Shown here: positions 16,256 through 24,794 of the stretch, piece after piece
How the letters are laid out: the number at the start of each line of letters is the position of its first letter
How positions within the stretch are numbered: position 1 is the stretch's first letter
DNA from: Panacibacter microcysteis
GTDB taxonomy: Bacteria > Bacteroidota > Bacteroidia > Chitinophagales > Chitinophagaceae
Reading direction: 5' to 3'
Assembly: GCF_015831355.1 (NCBI RefSeq)
Contig: NZ_JADWYR010000001.1
Span: forward strand, 2,170,001 to 2,234,000
DNA length: 64,000 nucleotides
Position numbers and translations under genes: made by a program
Notes under the pieces: generated by a model
The model's input: the letters and a program-made list of their open reading frames with translations, nothing else
Databases searched by the model: none
Told to the model about the DNA's origin: nothing

Positions 16256-17644
16256 TTATTCAATCACCAGTTTTTGACTGTGGCTTTCTGTGCCTTCCAC
16301 AACCCTTACCACATAAACTCCTTTTGCAATCCCTGAAGTATTGATCGTGTGCGAACCGGCACCATTGAGATTTTGCCTGTAAACGATATTGCCTGCAAAG
16401 TTTACAATAGCAAGTGCGGCCTTTTCTGAATTGGTTTTTACCACGCAATAAGTGCGTGCAGGATTTGGTTGAAGCGTAACCTGTAACACTTTACCTGTTA
16501 TACTCAGCGTGATGATCCTGCTTTCAGTATGTTTTCCATCCTTATCAAACATCTGCAGTTTGTAGTAAATCTTGTCAGCTTTTACGGCAGCAATGTCATC
16601 TGCGAACCGGTAAGTGTTTTTGGCTGCACTTCCATTATTTAGGGCGTTAACATTACCAACGGCTGTAAAGTTGCTGCCATTGCTGCTGCGCAGCACAACA
16701 AAATGAGAAGTATTGATCTCGCTTGTAGTTTGCCACTGCAACGCTACCGTGTTGTGGTTTTTTGTTCCGGTAAAATTTACCAATGTAAGCGGCAGTGTAC
16801 AACCTGTATAAGAGAAAGTAAACCTTGAATCGTTTACCCATGCGTTGCTAAGCCAGTCCTGCGAAACATTTTCAGCTATTGTACCATCGCCGTTGTAAGT
16901 AAAATCTGTTTGTGCATCATTGATCCACGCACTACCTGTCCAGTCCTGTATCAGCTCTTTGGTTAAATTGTTACCGGTGTAAGTACTTTTTGTAAGTGCA
17001 TCGTGTACCCACGCAATCGCATTCCAGGAATCCATTGTATCTGTCACCTGGTGTTTGTTTACATCGTAGGTATAACGGTTTCTTGCCTGGTTTGTCCAGC
17101 TAACAAATGACCATCCTTCCGTAACCATTTCTTTTACTGTTTTGTCTGCATTATAGGTATATGTTTGGCGGGAAAAATCTGTCCAGTCTGTAATAAACCA
17201 GAGCTTTGTTGTTACGGTTTGCAACGTAAGATCCGGGTTGTATCCGTACACTGATAAATAAGTATTTTGAAAAGTGGTGCCGAGTGGTGCGTTTTCCGTT
17301 AGCATGCTATCCATCTGGTCATTTTCATTGTAACTGTAGGTAATTCGTAGCAGGTTTTTCCATGCTCCGCCCGTCCAGCTTTGTGTTACCGATTGTGCCA
17401 GCTTTTTTGTTGCAGTATAGGTATTTGTTGTCAAAGATGCATTCACCCACTGAGAAGTACCTGCCGCCAGGTTTTGGGTTAAAACTGTTGCTGCCTGGCA
17501 TTGGGCGTTATTGGTATAAATGCTTCGCATAAACGGTTGCCACGCATTGTTTTTCCATTCATAAGCCAGGGTTGTATCCAGCGCCTGGGATTGTGCATTA
17601 AATACAATTGAAAGCAGCAGCAGAAGAGATAAAATTTTTTTCAT
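16256..17644 (-). CDS. Type IX secretion system sorting-domain protein with repeated W-x-N motifs
   Basis: 462 residues. A signal peptide (to about residue 21, ending NAQSQA) is followed by about seven imperfect repeats of 35-40 residues. Each repeat has the pattern W-x-x-x-x-x-x-T/F-Y-x-Y-N with W-T/V-N before it, to about residue 280. A fibronectin-like segment (TLVNFTGTKNHNTVALQWQTTSEIN) follows. The C-terminal type A sorting domain has VTLQPNPARTYCVV and IAKGVYVVRV, ending QKLVIE. Secreted or attached to the surface by the type IX system. No enzymatic motif is seen; it may bind carbohydrate or serve as an adhesin. The neighbouring pseudogene is a relative. Confidence 0.88.
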   Translation of the reverse strand: MKKILSLLLLLSIVFNAQSQALDTTLAYEWKNNAWQPFMRSIYTNNAQCQAATVLTQNLAAGTSQWVNASLTTNTYTATKKLAQSVTQSWTGGAWKNLLRITYSYNENDQMDSMLTENAPLGTTFQNTYLSVYGYNPDLTLQTVTTKLWFITDWTDFSRQTYTYNADKTVKEMVTEGWSFVSWTNQARNRYTYDVNKHQVTDTMDSWNAIAWVHDALTKSTYTGNNLTKELIQDWTGSAWINDAQTDFTYNGDGTIAENVSQDWLSNAWVNDSRFTFSYTGCTLPLTLVNFTGTKNHNTVALQWQTTSEINTSHFVVLRSSNGSNFTAVGNVNALNNGSAAKNTYRFADDIAAVKADKIYYKLQMFDKDGKHTESRIITLSITGKVLQVTLQPNPARTYCVVKTNSEKAALAIVNFAGNIVYRQNLNGAGSHTINTSGIAKGVYVVRVVEGTESHSQKLVIE

Positions 17645-17831
17645 AAACGGTGTTTTTGTGTTTGATCTGTGTATAACAAATAATCATTGGCCGCTCCTGG
17701 CGGTTAATAATTTTAAAGGTAGCAGCAACCGGAAAGTTGGTATGGCCGGGCCGGGTTAACAGTGCTTTTCGTTGTATGAATTGTAGAAAATAGGTAGTAA
17801 ATGTTTGCTGGTTTTTTTGCAAAAGCATTTT

Positions 17832-17886
17832 TTGGTTGACGGGCTGCATTACTACTATCATCGCCTGTTGTGTCACTCACTTGTAC
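17832..17886 (-). repeat. Family A repeat copy 7 (GTGTCAC form)
   Basis: Core at 17867-17886, preceded by GGGCTGCATTACTACTATCA. It is the left boundary of an 0.9-kb gene-free composite module closed by copy 8. Confidence 0.92.
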
Positions 17887-17980
17887 GGCTGGTTCTTTAT
17901 GCAGCAAGGGTGCGGCCCTGCTGCATTTCAGCAAATAGTGTTGTTCGGGCAATACATGTGCTTCGTTGCAAACAGTGATA

Positions 17981-18038
17981 CTTTGGCTTCAGCAGCAGTA
18001 GTTGCATCTACACGATACAGAATAGCAGTCTTGTTTAT
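17981..18038 (+). repeat. Family B repeat, single copy
   Basis: CTTTGGCTTCAGCAGCAGTA, then GTTGCATCTACACGATACAG and AATAGCAGTCTTGTT. It aligns with the tandem-array unit at 13177. The following bases (18038-18085, GTAAAGTTCGATTTTGTTGC) match 51013-51035. Confidence 0.8.
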
Positions 18039-18265
18039 TTTATGGAAAGTAAAGTTCGATTTTGTTGCGGCTTTAGCCGGCCTCGGAAAAATGGCGTGAA
18101 GAAATTTATGTAATGCAGCGTTAAGCAGCGAAGATGATGCGTAATGTTCAAATGCAATTTATATGTCTTCGTTCAATAGCTATTCTACTGTTACATGTAT
18201 AACTTCTTCGCTGTAGCGTAATGCAGTAAATTTTAGCCGATTTTTCCGCAGCCTTGATCTTTTTT

Positions 18266-18298
18266 GTTACTTTTTTGCATCAAGGCAAAAAAGTAAAC
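18266..18298. repeat. Long perfect hairpin inside the composite module
   Basis: GTTACTTTTTTGC / GCAAAAAAGTAAAC around loop ATCAAG. Neither side resembles a usual terminator, because the stem itself is the T-rich part. It lies between two family B copies, in a 400-bp stretch where I see nothing else. Confidence 0.6.
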
Positions 18299-18437
18299 AC
18301 GCTGCTGGTGAAGACAAAGGTTTGGTTCTTCAAAGTTGTTTCCTGTTCTTTTGTACTGACACAAAAAAAACAAAAAGCCAGGTAAGAAAAGATGTACAGC
18401 CCTTTTCCTGCTTTCGCCTTGATGAAGGTTTTATGCT

Positions 18438-18535
18438 ACTTTGGCTTCAGCAGCAGTAGTTGCATGAACACGATGCAGAATTGCAATTACGTGGCTGAAC
18501 AAGAATATCTCACGATTCACGTCTCACGTTTCACG
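18438..18535 (+). repeat. Family B repeat with simple-sequence tail
   Basis: ACTTTGGCTTCAGCAGCAGT, then TTGCATGAACACGATGCAGA, followed by CTCACGATTCACGTCTCACG-type simple repeats like those ending the array units at 13.2-14.0 kb. Confidence 0.8.
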
Positions 18536-18540
18536 CGTCC

Positions 18541-18670
18541 TTTGGCTTCAGCAACGGTAGTTGCATCTACACAATACAGAATAGCAGTCTTGTTAATTGA
18601 ACAATGAGCATTTTCACGTCTCCTGTTTGCCGTTTCACGTCTCCCGCTTCACCATTCACCATCCCCGCCC
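18541..18670 (+). repeat. Family B repeat with simple-sequence tail
   Basis: TTTGGCTTCAGCAACGGTAG, then TTGCATCTACACAATACAGA and AATAGCAGTCTTGTT, followed by TTTCACGTCTCCCGCTTCAC-type repeats. It is adjacent to copy 8 of family A. Confidence 0.8.
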
Positions 18671-18700
18671 ATGATCGCTGCAGCTGCATATTGTTATGCT

Positions 18701-18755
18701 GTACAAGAGTGCGACGCAACCAAAGCTTCATGCTTAGGCAAAAGCCGGGTACATC
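18701..18755 (+). repeat. Family A repeat copy 8 (GCGACGC form)
   Basis: A near-consensus copy: GTACAAGAGTGCGACGCAAC at 18701-18720, then CAAAGCTTCATGC and AAAAGCCGGGTACAT. It ends two bases from the DUF423 stop codon and is the right boundary of the composite module. Confidence 0.95.
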
Positions 18756-18756
18756 A

Positions 18757-19143
18757 TTAACTCTTCCACACTGCAACGGCTATGCAAACCCAGCCGGCAA
18801 TAAAGCATAAACCCCCGATGGGTGTAATGGCGCCAAGCCATTTCATGCTTTCGTTGCCTGCTACCAGGAAAGCTGTTAACAGGTAGAGTGAACCTGAAAA
18901 TAATACGGTGCCTGCTATAAACATGCGGCCACTCCAAAGTAGCCACGTGGCATTGAAGAATTGAAATAGAATGGCTACAGCAAGTAACGCAAATACATGG
19001 TAAAACTGGTATTTAACGGCGGTTTCGAAAATGCCCAGGGTATAATCGTTTGCTTTTGCTTTTAAACCGTGTGCGCCAAATGCGCCCAGCGCCACTGCCA
19101 GTGCGCCAAGCAGCGCAGCAGTAATAAGAAATGATTTATGCAT
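18757..19143 (-). CDS. DUF423 membrane protein (YgdD-like)
   Basis: 128 residues with four hydrophobic helices. The N-terminal ALLGALAVALGAFGAHGLK is the DUF423 hallmark, followed by ETAVKYQFYHVFALLAVAIL and a C-terminal ITPIGGLCFIAGW. Small inner-membrane protein of unknown function, conserved across bacteria. Its start overlaps the 3' end of aroK by eight bases, so the pair is co-transcribed. Length and motifs fit the family closely. Confidence 0.92.
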   Translation of the reverse strand: MHKSFLITAALLGALAVALGAFGAHGLKAKANDYTLGIFETAVKYQFYHVFALLAVAILFQFFNATWLLWSGRMFIAGTVLFSGSLYLLTAFLVAGNESMKWLGAITPIGGLCFIAGWVCIAVAVWKS

Positions 19144-19642
19144 GTTGCTGTATTATTTCGGCAAAGCTATGGGCAGAAATTTTATCGGCCTGTAAATGGT
19201 ATTGGCTTTGTGCATAAAATTTACTTCGCTCCGCCAGTTTGATGGAGAGAAAATGAAGCAGTTCTTCATCGGTAAGATTTTTTATGAGCGGGCGCTGCTC
19301 TTTTTCTTTCTTCAGGCGGTCTGCCAGCACCTCTACTTTTTCGTCTATCCAGATGGTGATGCCGTGTTCATTCATCCACTTAATGTTATCATGAAAACAC
19401 GGTGTACCGCCGCCTGTGGCGATTACCATATTGCTAAAGGTTGCAAGCGCATGCAGTACTTCTTTTTCTTTATCGCGGAAATATGCCTCACCGTCAGTTG
19501 CAAAAATTTCTTTAATGGTCATGGAGGTTTCTTTTTCCACCTGCGCATCAAGATCTATCCAATCCATTTCATGTGCATCGGCTACCTGCTGTGCCCAATA
19601 GCTTTTGCCCGTACCCATCATACCTGTCAGGAAAATCTTCAT
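19136..19642 (-). CDS. aroK: Shikimate kinase
   Basis: 168 residues. P-loop GMMGTGKS at 7-14, shikimate-binding DLD near 30-32, AYFRDKEKEVL with the conserved arginine, and the GGG of ATGGGTP. A C-terminal lid arginine sits in EKEQRPLI. It phosphorylates shikimate with ATP in chorismate biosynthesis. No other aro gene is adjacent. It overlaps the DUF423 gene by eight bases. Identification is firm. Confidence 0.95.
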   Translation of the reverse strand: MKIFLTGMMGTGKSYWAQQVADAHEMDWIDLDAQVEKETSMTIKEIFATDGEAYFRDKEKEVLHALATFSNMVIATGGGTPCFHDNIKWMNEHGITIWIDEKVEVLADRLKKEKEQRPLIKNLTDEELLHFLSIKLAERSKFYAQSQYHLQADKISAHSFAEIIQQHA

Positions 19643-19670
19643 TGGTTAACCATTTTTTGTGCAACGTACC

Positions 19671-20855
19671 TTATTTGAAGGCGTTGAAACCTGTAACATC
19701 CATACCTGTAATCAATAAATGAATATCGTGTGTACCCTCATAGGTAAGTACACTTTCAAGGTTCATCATATGCCGCATAATACTGTATTCGCCTGTTATA
19801 CCCATGCCACCCAGTATGGTACGCGCATCACGAGCAATGTTTACTGCAATTTCGCAGCTATTGCGTTTTGCCATACTTACCTGCTGTGGTGTGGCCCTGC
19901 CCTCACTCATTAATACACCAAGGCGCCATACCAGCAACTGGGCTTTGGTTATTTCGGTGATCATTTCTGCCAGTTTTTTTTGCTGCAACTGAAACGCACC
20001 AATTGGTTTATCAAACTGCACGCGTTCTTTACTGTAGCGCAAAGCGGTATCATAACAATCCATTGCAGCTCCCAATGCGCCCCATGCAATACCATAGCGT
20101 GCTTTTGTAAGGCAACCCAATGGTCCTTTTAATCCCTTTACATTAGGCAGAATATTTTCTTTGGGCACTTTTACATCGTGAAAAACCAGTTCACCTGTTG
20201 CGCTGGCACGCAGGCTCCATTTGCCATGTGTAACAGGTGTGGTAAAGCCTTCCATACCGCGCTCCACCACCAGGCCGCGAATATCACCTGCCTCATCTTT
20301 GGCCCATACCACCGCAACAGTTGCAAAGGGTGCATTACTGATCCACATTTTGGCACCATTGAGTATTACATGGTCTCCGGCATCTTTAATATTGGTAACC
20401 ATACCGCCGGGGTTACTGCCATGGTCTGGCTCAGTAAGGCCAAAACAGCCCAGCCACTCACCACTGGCAAGCCTGGGCAGGTATTTCATGCGTTGTGCTT
20501 CGTTGCCGTAAGCATATATCGGGAACATTACCAGCGAGCCCTGCACGCTGGCTGTAGAGCGTACGCCACTATCGCCACGTTCGAGTTCCTGCATCATTAA
20601 CCCATAGCTTATATAATCCATACCCCCGCCGCCATATTGCGCAGGAATGGTTGGCCCAAAACAACCCAGTTCGCCCATTTGCTTTACAATATGTTCCGGG
20701 AAGGTGGCACGTTGTGCATAATCTTCAATGATGGGCGATATTTCTTTCTTCACGTAATTGCGTACAGTTTCCCTGATCATGATATGTTCTTCTGTCAGCA
20801 ATTCATCCAGCTGGTAGTAATCCGGCGATTGGAAAAGATCTGTTTTTACGGCCAT
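19671..20855 (-). CDS. Acyl-CoA dehydrogenase, glutaryl-CoA dehydrogenase-like
   Basis: 394 residues, full length. The sequence LGCFGLTEPDHGSNPGGM is the FAD/substrate region, and TYEGTHDIHLLI holds the catalytic base Glu 373. The N-terminal EEHIMIRETVRNYVKKEISP and the GVRSTASVQGSLVMFPI stretch resemble glutaryl-CoA dehydrogenases, which oxidise and decarboxylate glutaryl-CoA to crotonyl-CoA in lysine and tryptophan breakdown. Substrate is not certain from sequence alone. It is separated from the next gene by a family A repeat upstream and a terminator serving the gene beyond. Confidence 0.88.
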   Translation of the reverse strand: MAVKTDLFQSPDYYQLDELLTEEHIMIRETVRNYVKKEISPIIEDYAQRATFPEHIVKQMGELGCFGPTIPAQYGGGGMDYISYGLMMQELERGDSGVRSTASVQGSLVMFPIYAYGNEAQRMKYLPRLASGEWLGCFGLTEPDHGSNPGGMVTNIKDAGDHVILNGAKMWISNAPFATVAVVWAKDEAGDIRGLVVERGMEGFTTPVTHGKWSLRASATGELVFHDVKVPKENILPNVKGLKGPLGCLTKARYGIAWGALGAAMDCYDTALRYSKERVQFDKPIGAFQLQQKKLAEMITEITKAQLLVWRLGVLMSEGRATPQQVSMAKRNSCEIAVNIARDARTILGGMGITGEYSIMRHMMNLESVLTYEGTHDIHLLITGMDVTGFNAFK

Positions 20856-20877
20856 GGCAATAGTTTGAAATGATTTT

Positions 20878-20932
20878 TTGTGTACCTGCTGCTGATACGC
20901 TGCTCATCGTCCCTTGTGTCACTCACTTGTAC
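20878..20932 (-). repeat. Family A repeat copy 9 (GTGTCAC form)
   Basis: Core CTTGTGTCACTCACTTGTAC at 20913-20932, with outer end TGTACCTGCTGC at 20881. It lies just upstream of the acyl-CoA dehydrogenase start. Confidence 0.9.
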
Positions 20933-21054
20933 TGTATCTCTTCATGGAGCAGCTTCAATGCGGTTTGCTTACTGCGGCACAATGAGCAGCAAAATTAAAG
21001 CCCTAACATTTGTTCGCAAATAAATATTGTAGAAATAATCATTAATAGACAAAC

Positions 21055-21083
21055 AAAAAACCATTCCCGGGGGAATGGTTTTG
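21055..21083 (-). terminator. Terminator of the 21.1-kb outer-membrane gene
   Basis: Stem AACCATTCCC / GGGAATGGTT with flanking A and T runs. It lies about 25 bases past the stop codon of the minus-strand gene. Confidence 0.85.
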
Positions 21084-21106
21084 GAAACTAAGTGTTTTGT
21101 GTAAGC

Positions 21107-22198
21107 TTACTTAAAAATATACGCAATTCCTATAGTAGGATAATGCATGAATAATTCGTAACGGTAATCTGCGCGAATAAAAAGGCGGTTAGTTATATAA
21201 CAATCAATGCCGAAAGCTGCGGTAAATGCCAGGCCAGCCTTGTTTTCATTGATGATTTTTCCGGCACCATCCAACTCTCCATTCCGCTGAAGATAATCTA
21301 TAGAAAGACCGGCATCGATATATGGTTTTATAAATCCTTTGGTAAGATAGTATTGTACTGTTAATGGCACGCTCAGAACAGATCTTTCTGCTGTTTGTGT
21401 TTTAAAAGCAGGGTACCCATTTATACTTACTTTCTCTGTTGATACCTTTCTTTGCGCCATATAATTGATGCCAAAATTCAAAGACAGGTTTTTATCTATT
21501 GAGGGAGCACTCAGTTTGCCAAGCACCCGGGCCGTGTATTCATGTCCTTTAGAACCAAGTGTTATACCTCCGGCATATGCAAAAATGTTGAATTGTGATT
21601 GTTCTTTTTTCAGAACAATGTTATTGGCCTGGGAAGGTGCCGCACAATTGTTTAATTTGCTGACATAGCCGATTAAGTCTTTTTCCGAATAGTTTAACCG
21701 CTCCAGGGCCGGCCTTAGTTCACTGCATGCCTGAGACAAGAAAAGCAGCTCATTTTGAAAGTTACCTTTTTCGTTAACGAAGCCTGTGGTTAGCCTCTCG
21801 TCATCCATGAGCAGGCGATAAGTATTGTCAGGCTTTTTTATGATGAAGTATTTTATGTCCTTACTCCAGAAAGTCAGGAGGCTATAATAGCCTGTGCTTA
21901 GCATTTTCGCAAACCTTGTTACCTCGCTTGCATCAACTGTATTGGTATAAGATACTTTTTCAAAACTATTTCCTCCATCGTAACCAAAACTTTTAATTTC
22001 AGCACTGGTATAGGTAGTTAAGTTACCTGCTGAGGCACCAAATGATATCGTGTTATTCAACAGCTTTAATTCAACAGCGTTGAGAAAGCCACGCAAAGTG
22101 TCGCCACTTGTTTTTACGATGTAGCCTGTTTTGTCATTGTTCTGAGAATAGGAAACAACAGAGATAGCAAGCATTGCCAGAGTAAGGAAAAATTTCAT
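21107..22198 (-). CDS. Predicted outer-membrane beta-barrel protein
   Basis: 363 residues. A signal peptide (to about residue 19, SVVSYSQ) is followed by an N-terminal globular part of about 170 residues with two Cys (ACSEL, NCAAP). A C-terminal region of alternating hydrophobic strands begins near FNIFAYAGGITLGSKG and ends in an aromatic residue (YPTIGIAYIFK). The C-terminal half resembles the PorT/OmpA-type small barrels common in Bacteroidota. No specific family or ligand can be named. Monocistronic, with its own terminator. Confidence 0.75.
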   Translation of the reverse strand: MKFFLTLAMLAISVVSYSQNNDKTGYIVKTSGDTLRGFLNAVELKLLNNTISFGASAGNLTTYTSAEIKSFGYDGGNSFEKVSYTNTVDASEVTRFAKMLSTGYYSLLTFWSKDIKYFIIKKPDNTYRLLMDDERLTTGFVNEKGNFQNELLFLSQACSELRPALERLNYSEKDLIGYVSKLNNCAAPSQANNIVLKKEQSQFNIFAYAGGITLGSKGHEYTARVLGKLSAPSIDKNLSLNFGINYMAQRKVSTEKVSINGYPAFKTQTAERSVLSVPLTVQYYLTKGFIKPYIDAGLSIDYLQRNGELDGAGKIINENKAGLAFTAAFGIDCYITNRLFIRADYRYELFMHYPTIGIAYIFK

Positions 22199-22323
22199 AT
22201 CAGAAAGCGTTTAAGGTTTTGCAGCTAAAGTACAGAAGTAATTTAAATTACGAAATTTTATTGCCGTACTTAACTACTAATTAAGGCGTGCATTTGCGCT
22301 ATCTTTATTTTACAAAGTAAAAT

Positions 22324-22938
22324 ATGACCAAACATATTTTTTCACTGCTGGCCCTTGGCGATTCTTACACAATTGGTGAAGGTGTACCCGTTTATGAGAG
22401 TTTTCCATACCAGGCGGTACAAATGTTGCGTAAACAGGGATTCCATTTTCATGCGCCGGAGCTTGTTGCTAAAACAGGTTGGACAACTTTTGAACTTGCG
22501 GAGCATATACTGCATACTTCACTGAATGAGCACTATGATTTCGTAACACTGTTAATTGGCGTAAATAACCAATACAGGAATCTCAATGCCGGTGATTATA
22601 AAACAGATGTTGAGTTTCTCCTGAAAAAGGCCATTCATTTTGCAGGTGAGCGAAGCGATCATGTAATAGTCTTATCAATACCAGATTGGGGCGTTACGCC
22701 TTTTGCCAAAGAAAAAGACACGCAAAAGATTGCAATGGAAATTGATGAATACAACCGCTTAAACAAACAGGTAGCGCTACAGTATAACGTACATTACCTG
22801 GATATTACAACCGCAACCAGAAGTGCCGCTACAGACAGTACCCAGGTTACCGCAGATGGCCTGCACCCCTCAGGAAAGGTATATGCGCAGTGGGCGCAAT
22901 TGCTTGCCGGGCATATCAGTAAAACAGCAGGGTCATAA
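22324..22938 (+). CDS. SGNH/GDSL-family hydrolase
   Basis: 204 residues without a signal peptide. Block I LALGDSYTIGEG holds the nucleophile Ser 14; block III is LIGVNNQYRN; block V DGLHPSG gives Asp 178 and His 181. This is the lipase/esterase SGNH fold acting on carboxylic esters; the substrate cannot be told. The membrane-protein gene 33 bases downstream on the same strand is likely co-transcribed. Confidence 0.9.
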   Translation: MTKHIFSLLALGDSYTIGEGVPVYESFPYQAVQMLRKQGFHFHAPELVAKTGWTTFELAEHILHTSLNEHYDFVTLLIGVNNQYRNLNAGDYKTDVEFLLKKAIHFAGERSDHVIVLSIPDWGVTPFAKEKDTQKIAMEIDEYNRLNKQVALQYNVHYLDITTATRSAATDSTQVTADGLHPSGKVYAQWAQLLAGHISKTAGS

Positions 22939-22970
22939 AAGCTGATCTCTACATTCACTAAAAGATACAC

Positions 22971-24245
22971 GTGCAGACATTTTTGATTTTTATTTGCTGG
23001 TTCATTGTTTTTGCATGGCTGCTTACCAAGATAAAATTTGTTACCAAAACCGGCCTGGGTGCATGGTGGATCATCGCATTATTCAGTATTAAGGTTATTG
23101 CGGGTATTGGCTATGCATGGTTTTATAGTCAGCCGGCTTATTTTGCCACCAGCGACACCTGGCATTTTTATGCACTGAGCAAAGGGGAAACTGACTGGCT
23201 TTTAAACGACCCGGTGGCATTTCTCAAAGACATTTTTGTGTACGGCTACGAGCGCAGCGGCAATCTTTTTCTAAGTGAAAATTCTTACTGGAACGATCTC
23301 AAAAGCAACCTGGTAATTAAACTGCTTGCTATTTGCAACGTGTTAACGCTGAAAGAATATTACGCAGATATCGTGCTTTTCAATTTCATTTTTTTCTTTG
23401 GCCCCGTAGCACTGTTCAGGATCGTTCAGCAACTATTTACAGTAAACAGGTTATTACTGATCGCCGGTGTATTCCTCATACCATCTTTTCTTTTCTGGTA
23501 TAGCGGGGTGCACAAAGACGGGCTGATCTTTACCACACTGGCATTGGTTGTTTACTACTTTAATGAGCAGCTTTTGCATAAAAAAATAAACTGGCAGCAG
23601 TTGCTGTTGATGGTGTTTTTCTTCACCATACTTTTTGCATTCCGCAATTTTATGGCGCTGCTTCTGCTGGGTGGTTTGGTGGTGTGGTTGCTGTGCGAAA
23701 TACTACCCCTTAAAAAAATATGGGTTGTAAGTACAGTGATCGTATTGGCTGTTGTCGCTTTTTTTGTTTCGGCCTCCATTAGTACGGCCACCGATATGCC
23801 GCAATACATTATTCAGAAGCAGGCCGAGTTTAAAGCTTTATCCGGCAATTCGGGTATAGATGTTCCGGTGCTGGAGCACAGCGTTGCCGGCTTTCTACGT
23901 TTTCTGCCTTATGCGCTCGATATTGCATTCTTCAGGCCGCATGTTGCAGAAATTAAGAACATCAGCTACATACCTGCAGTGGCAGAAATTTACTTTTTCT
24001 GGGCGGTGGTCATTGTATCAATATTTGTGAGAAAAAAGGTAGCGTATACTAACAAACAGGTTTCGTTTCTTGTGTTTTGTATGTTCTTTTCCTTTTCTTT
24101 TCTTTTACTGGCAGGTTATACCATCACTTTTTCGGGAGCTATTGTGCGCTATAAAGCCTGTATTTTACCTTTTCTTTTTGTGCCGGTTATTTTAAACCTC
24201 TCATCATTTGCTGAAAAGATTTTTAAAGGCAAAGCGTCGCAGTAA
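22971..24245 (+). CDS. Polytopic membrane protein of unknown function
   Basis: 424 residues from a GTG start at 22971; no ATG fits near the first membrane helix. About ten hydrophobic segments are spread over the whole length, with a large external loop near residues 50-115 (TSDTWHFYALSKGETDWL). FWYSGVHKDGLIFT and the overall layout resemble membrane glycosyltransferase or O-antigen-polymerase-like proteins, but I cannot assign a family. It follows the SGNH hydrolase closely and has no obvious terminator. Confidence 0.7.
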   Translation: MQTFLIFICWFIVFAWLLTKIKFVTKTGLGAWWIIALFSIKVIAGIGYAWFYSQPAYFATSDTWHFYALSKGETDWLLNDPVAFLKDIFVYGYERSGNLFLSENSYWNDLKSNLVIKLLAICNVLTLKEYYADIVLFNFIFFFGPVALFRIVQQLFTVNRLLLIAGVFLIPSFLFWYSGVHKDGLIFTTLALVVYYFNEQLLHKKINWQQLLLMVFFFTILFAFRNFMALLLLGGLVVWLLCEILPLKKIWVVSTVIVLAVVAFFVSASISTATDMPQYIIQKQAEFKALSGNSGIDVPVLEHSVAGFLRFLPYALDIAFFRPHVAEIKNISYIPAVAEIYFFWAVVIVSIFVRKKVAYTNKQVSFLVFCMFFSFSFLLLAGYTITFSGAIVRYKACILPFLFVPVILNLSSFAEKIFKGKASQ

Positions 24246-24373
24246 TAAGGACAATAAAACTACCTGCCGGTAATATTACCAGCCACGCCAATAATTGTTC
24301 TACTAAAGTTTGTTGAGTTTGGTATTTTAAGAAAAAGCGGGAACTGCGCAATGTGTTCACTAAAGAACAGAAC

Positions 24374-24428
24374 CTTGAAGAGTGCGACGCAACAGGTGCT
24401 TAATAGTAGCAATGTTGCCGGGCTCCAA
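24374..24428 (+). repeat. Family A repeat copy 10 (GCGACGC form)
   Basis: AGAGTGCGACGCAAC at 24379-24393 with a degenerate GTACAAG end, then TTAATAGTAGCAATGTTGCCGGGCTCC. It ends four bases from the acylphosphatase stop. Confidence 0.88.
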
Positions 24429-24431
24429 AAA

Positions 24432-24701
24432 CTATCTTATAATTTCAAAAGCATCAAAATCGTCCAGGTGAAGCGGTGTTACCAATACATCAGTAACAGT
24501 TGCTTTCTTTTCGCCGTTTTTACACCACTCAATAAATTCGCTGATGGCCTGTTGCGAACCTTTGGCCATAATTTCAACATTGCCATCTTCATGGTTTTTT
24601 ACCCAGCCGGTTATACCGAGTTTATCTGCAGCATCTTTGGCTTCTGCCCTGAAAAAAACACCCTGAACTTTTCCTTTTACAATAAGATTTACCGTAGCCA
24701 T
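24432..24701 (-). CDS. acyP: Acylphosphatase
   Basis: 89 residues. The motif GKVQGVFFRAEA contains catalytic Arg 18, and GWVKNHEDGNVEI contains Asn 36. It hydrolyses acyl phosphates. Length and both motifs match the family. Monocistronic; a family A repeat follows its stop codon. Confidence 0.95.
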   Translation of the reverse strand: MATVNLIVKGKVQGVFFRAEAKDAADKLGITGWVKNHEDGNVEIMAKGSQQAISEFIEWCKNGEKKATVTDVLVTPLHLDDFDAFEIIR

Positions 24702-24794
24702 AATAAAATTTTTTTCGCGTCTAAGATAGCATCAAAAAATGCATGTCACATACTAAAATATTAATCCGAAATTTAAATAACAAATGTTGCGCTT

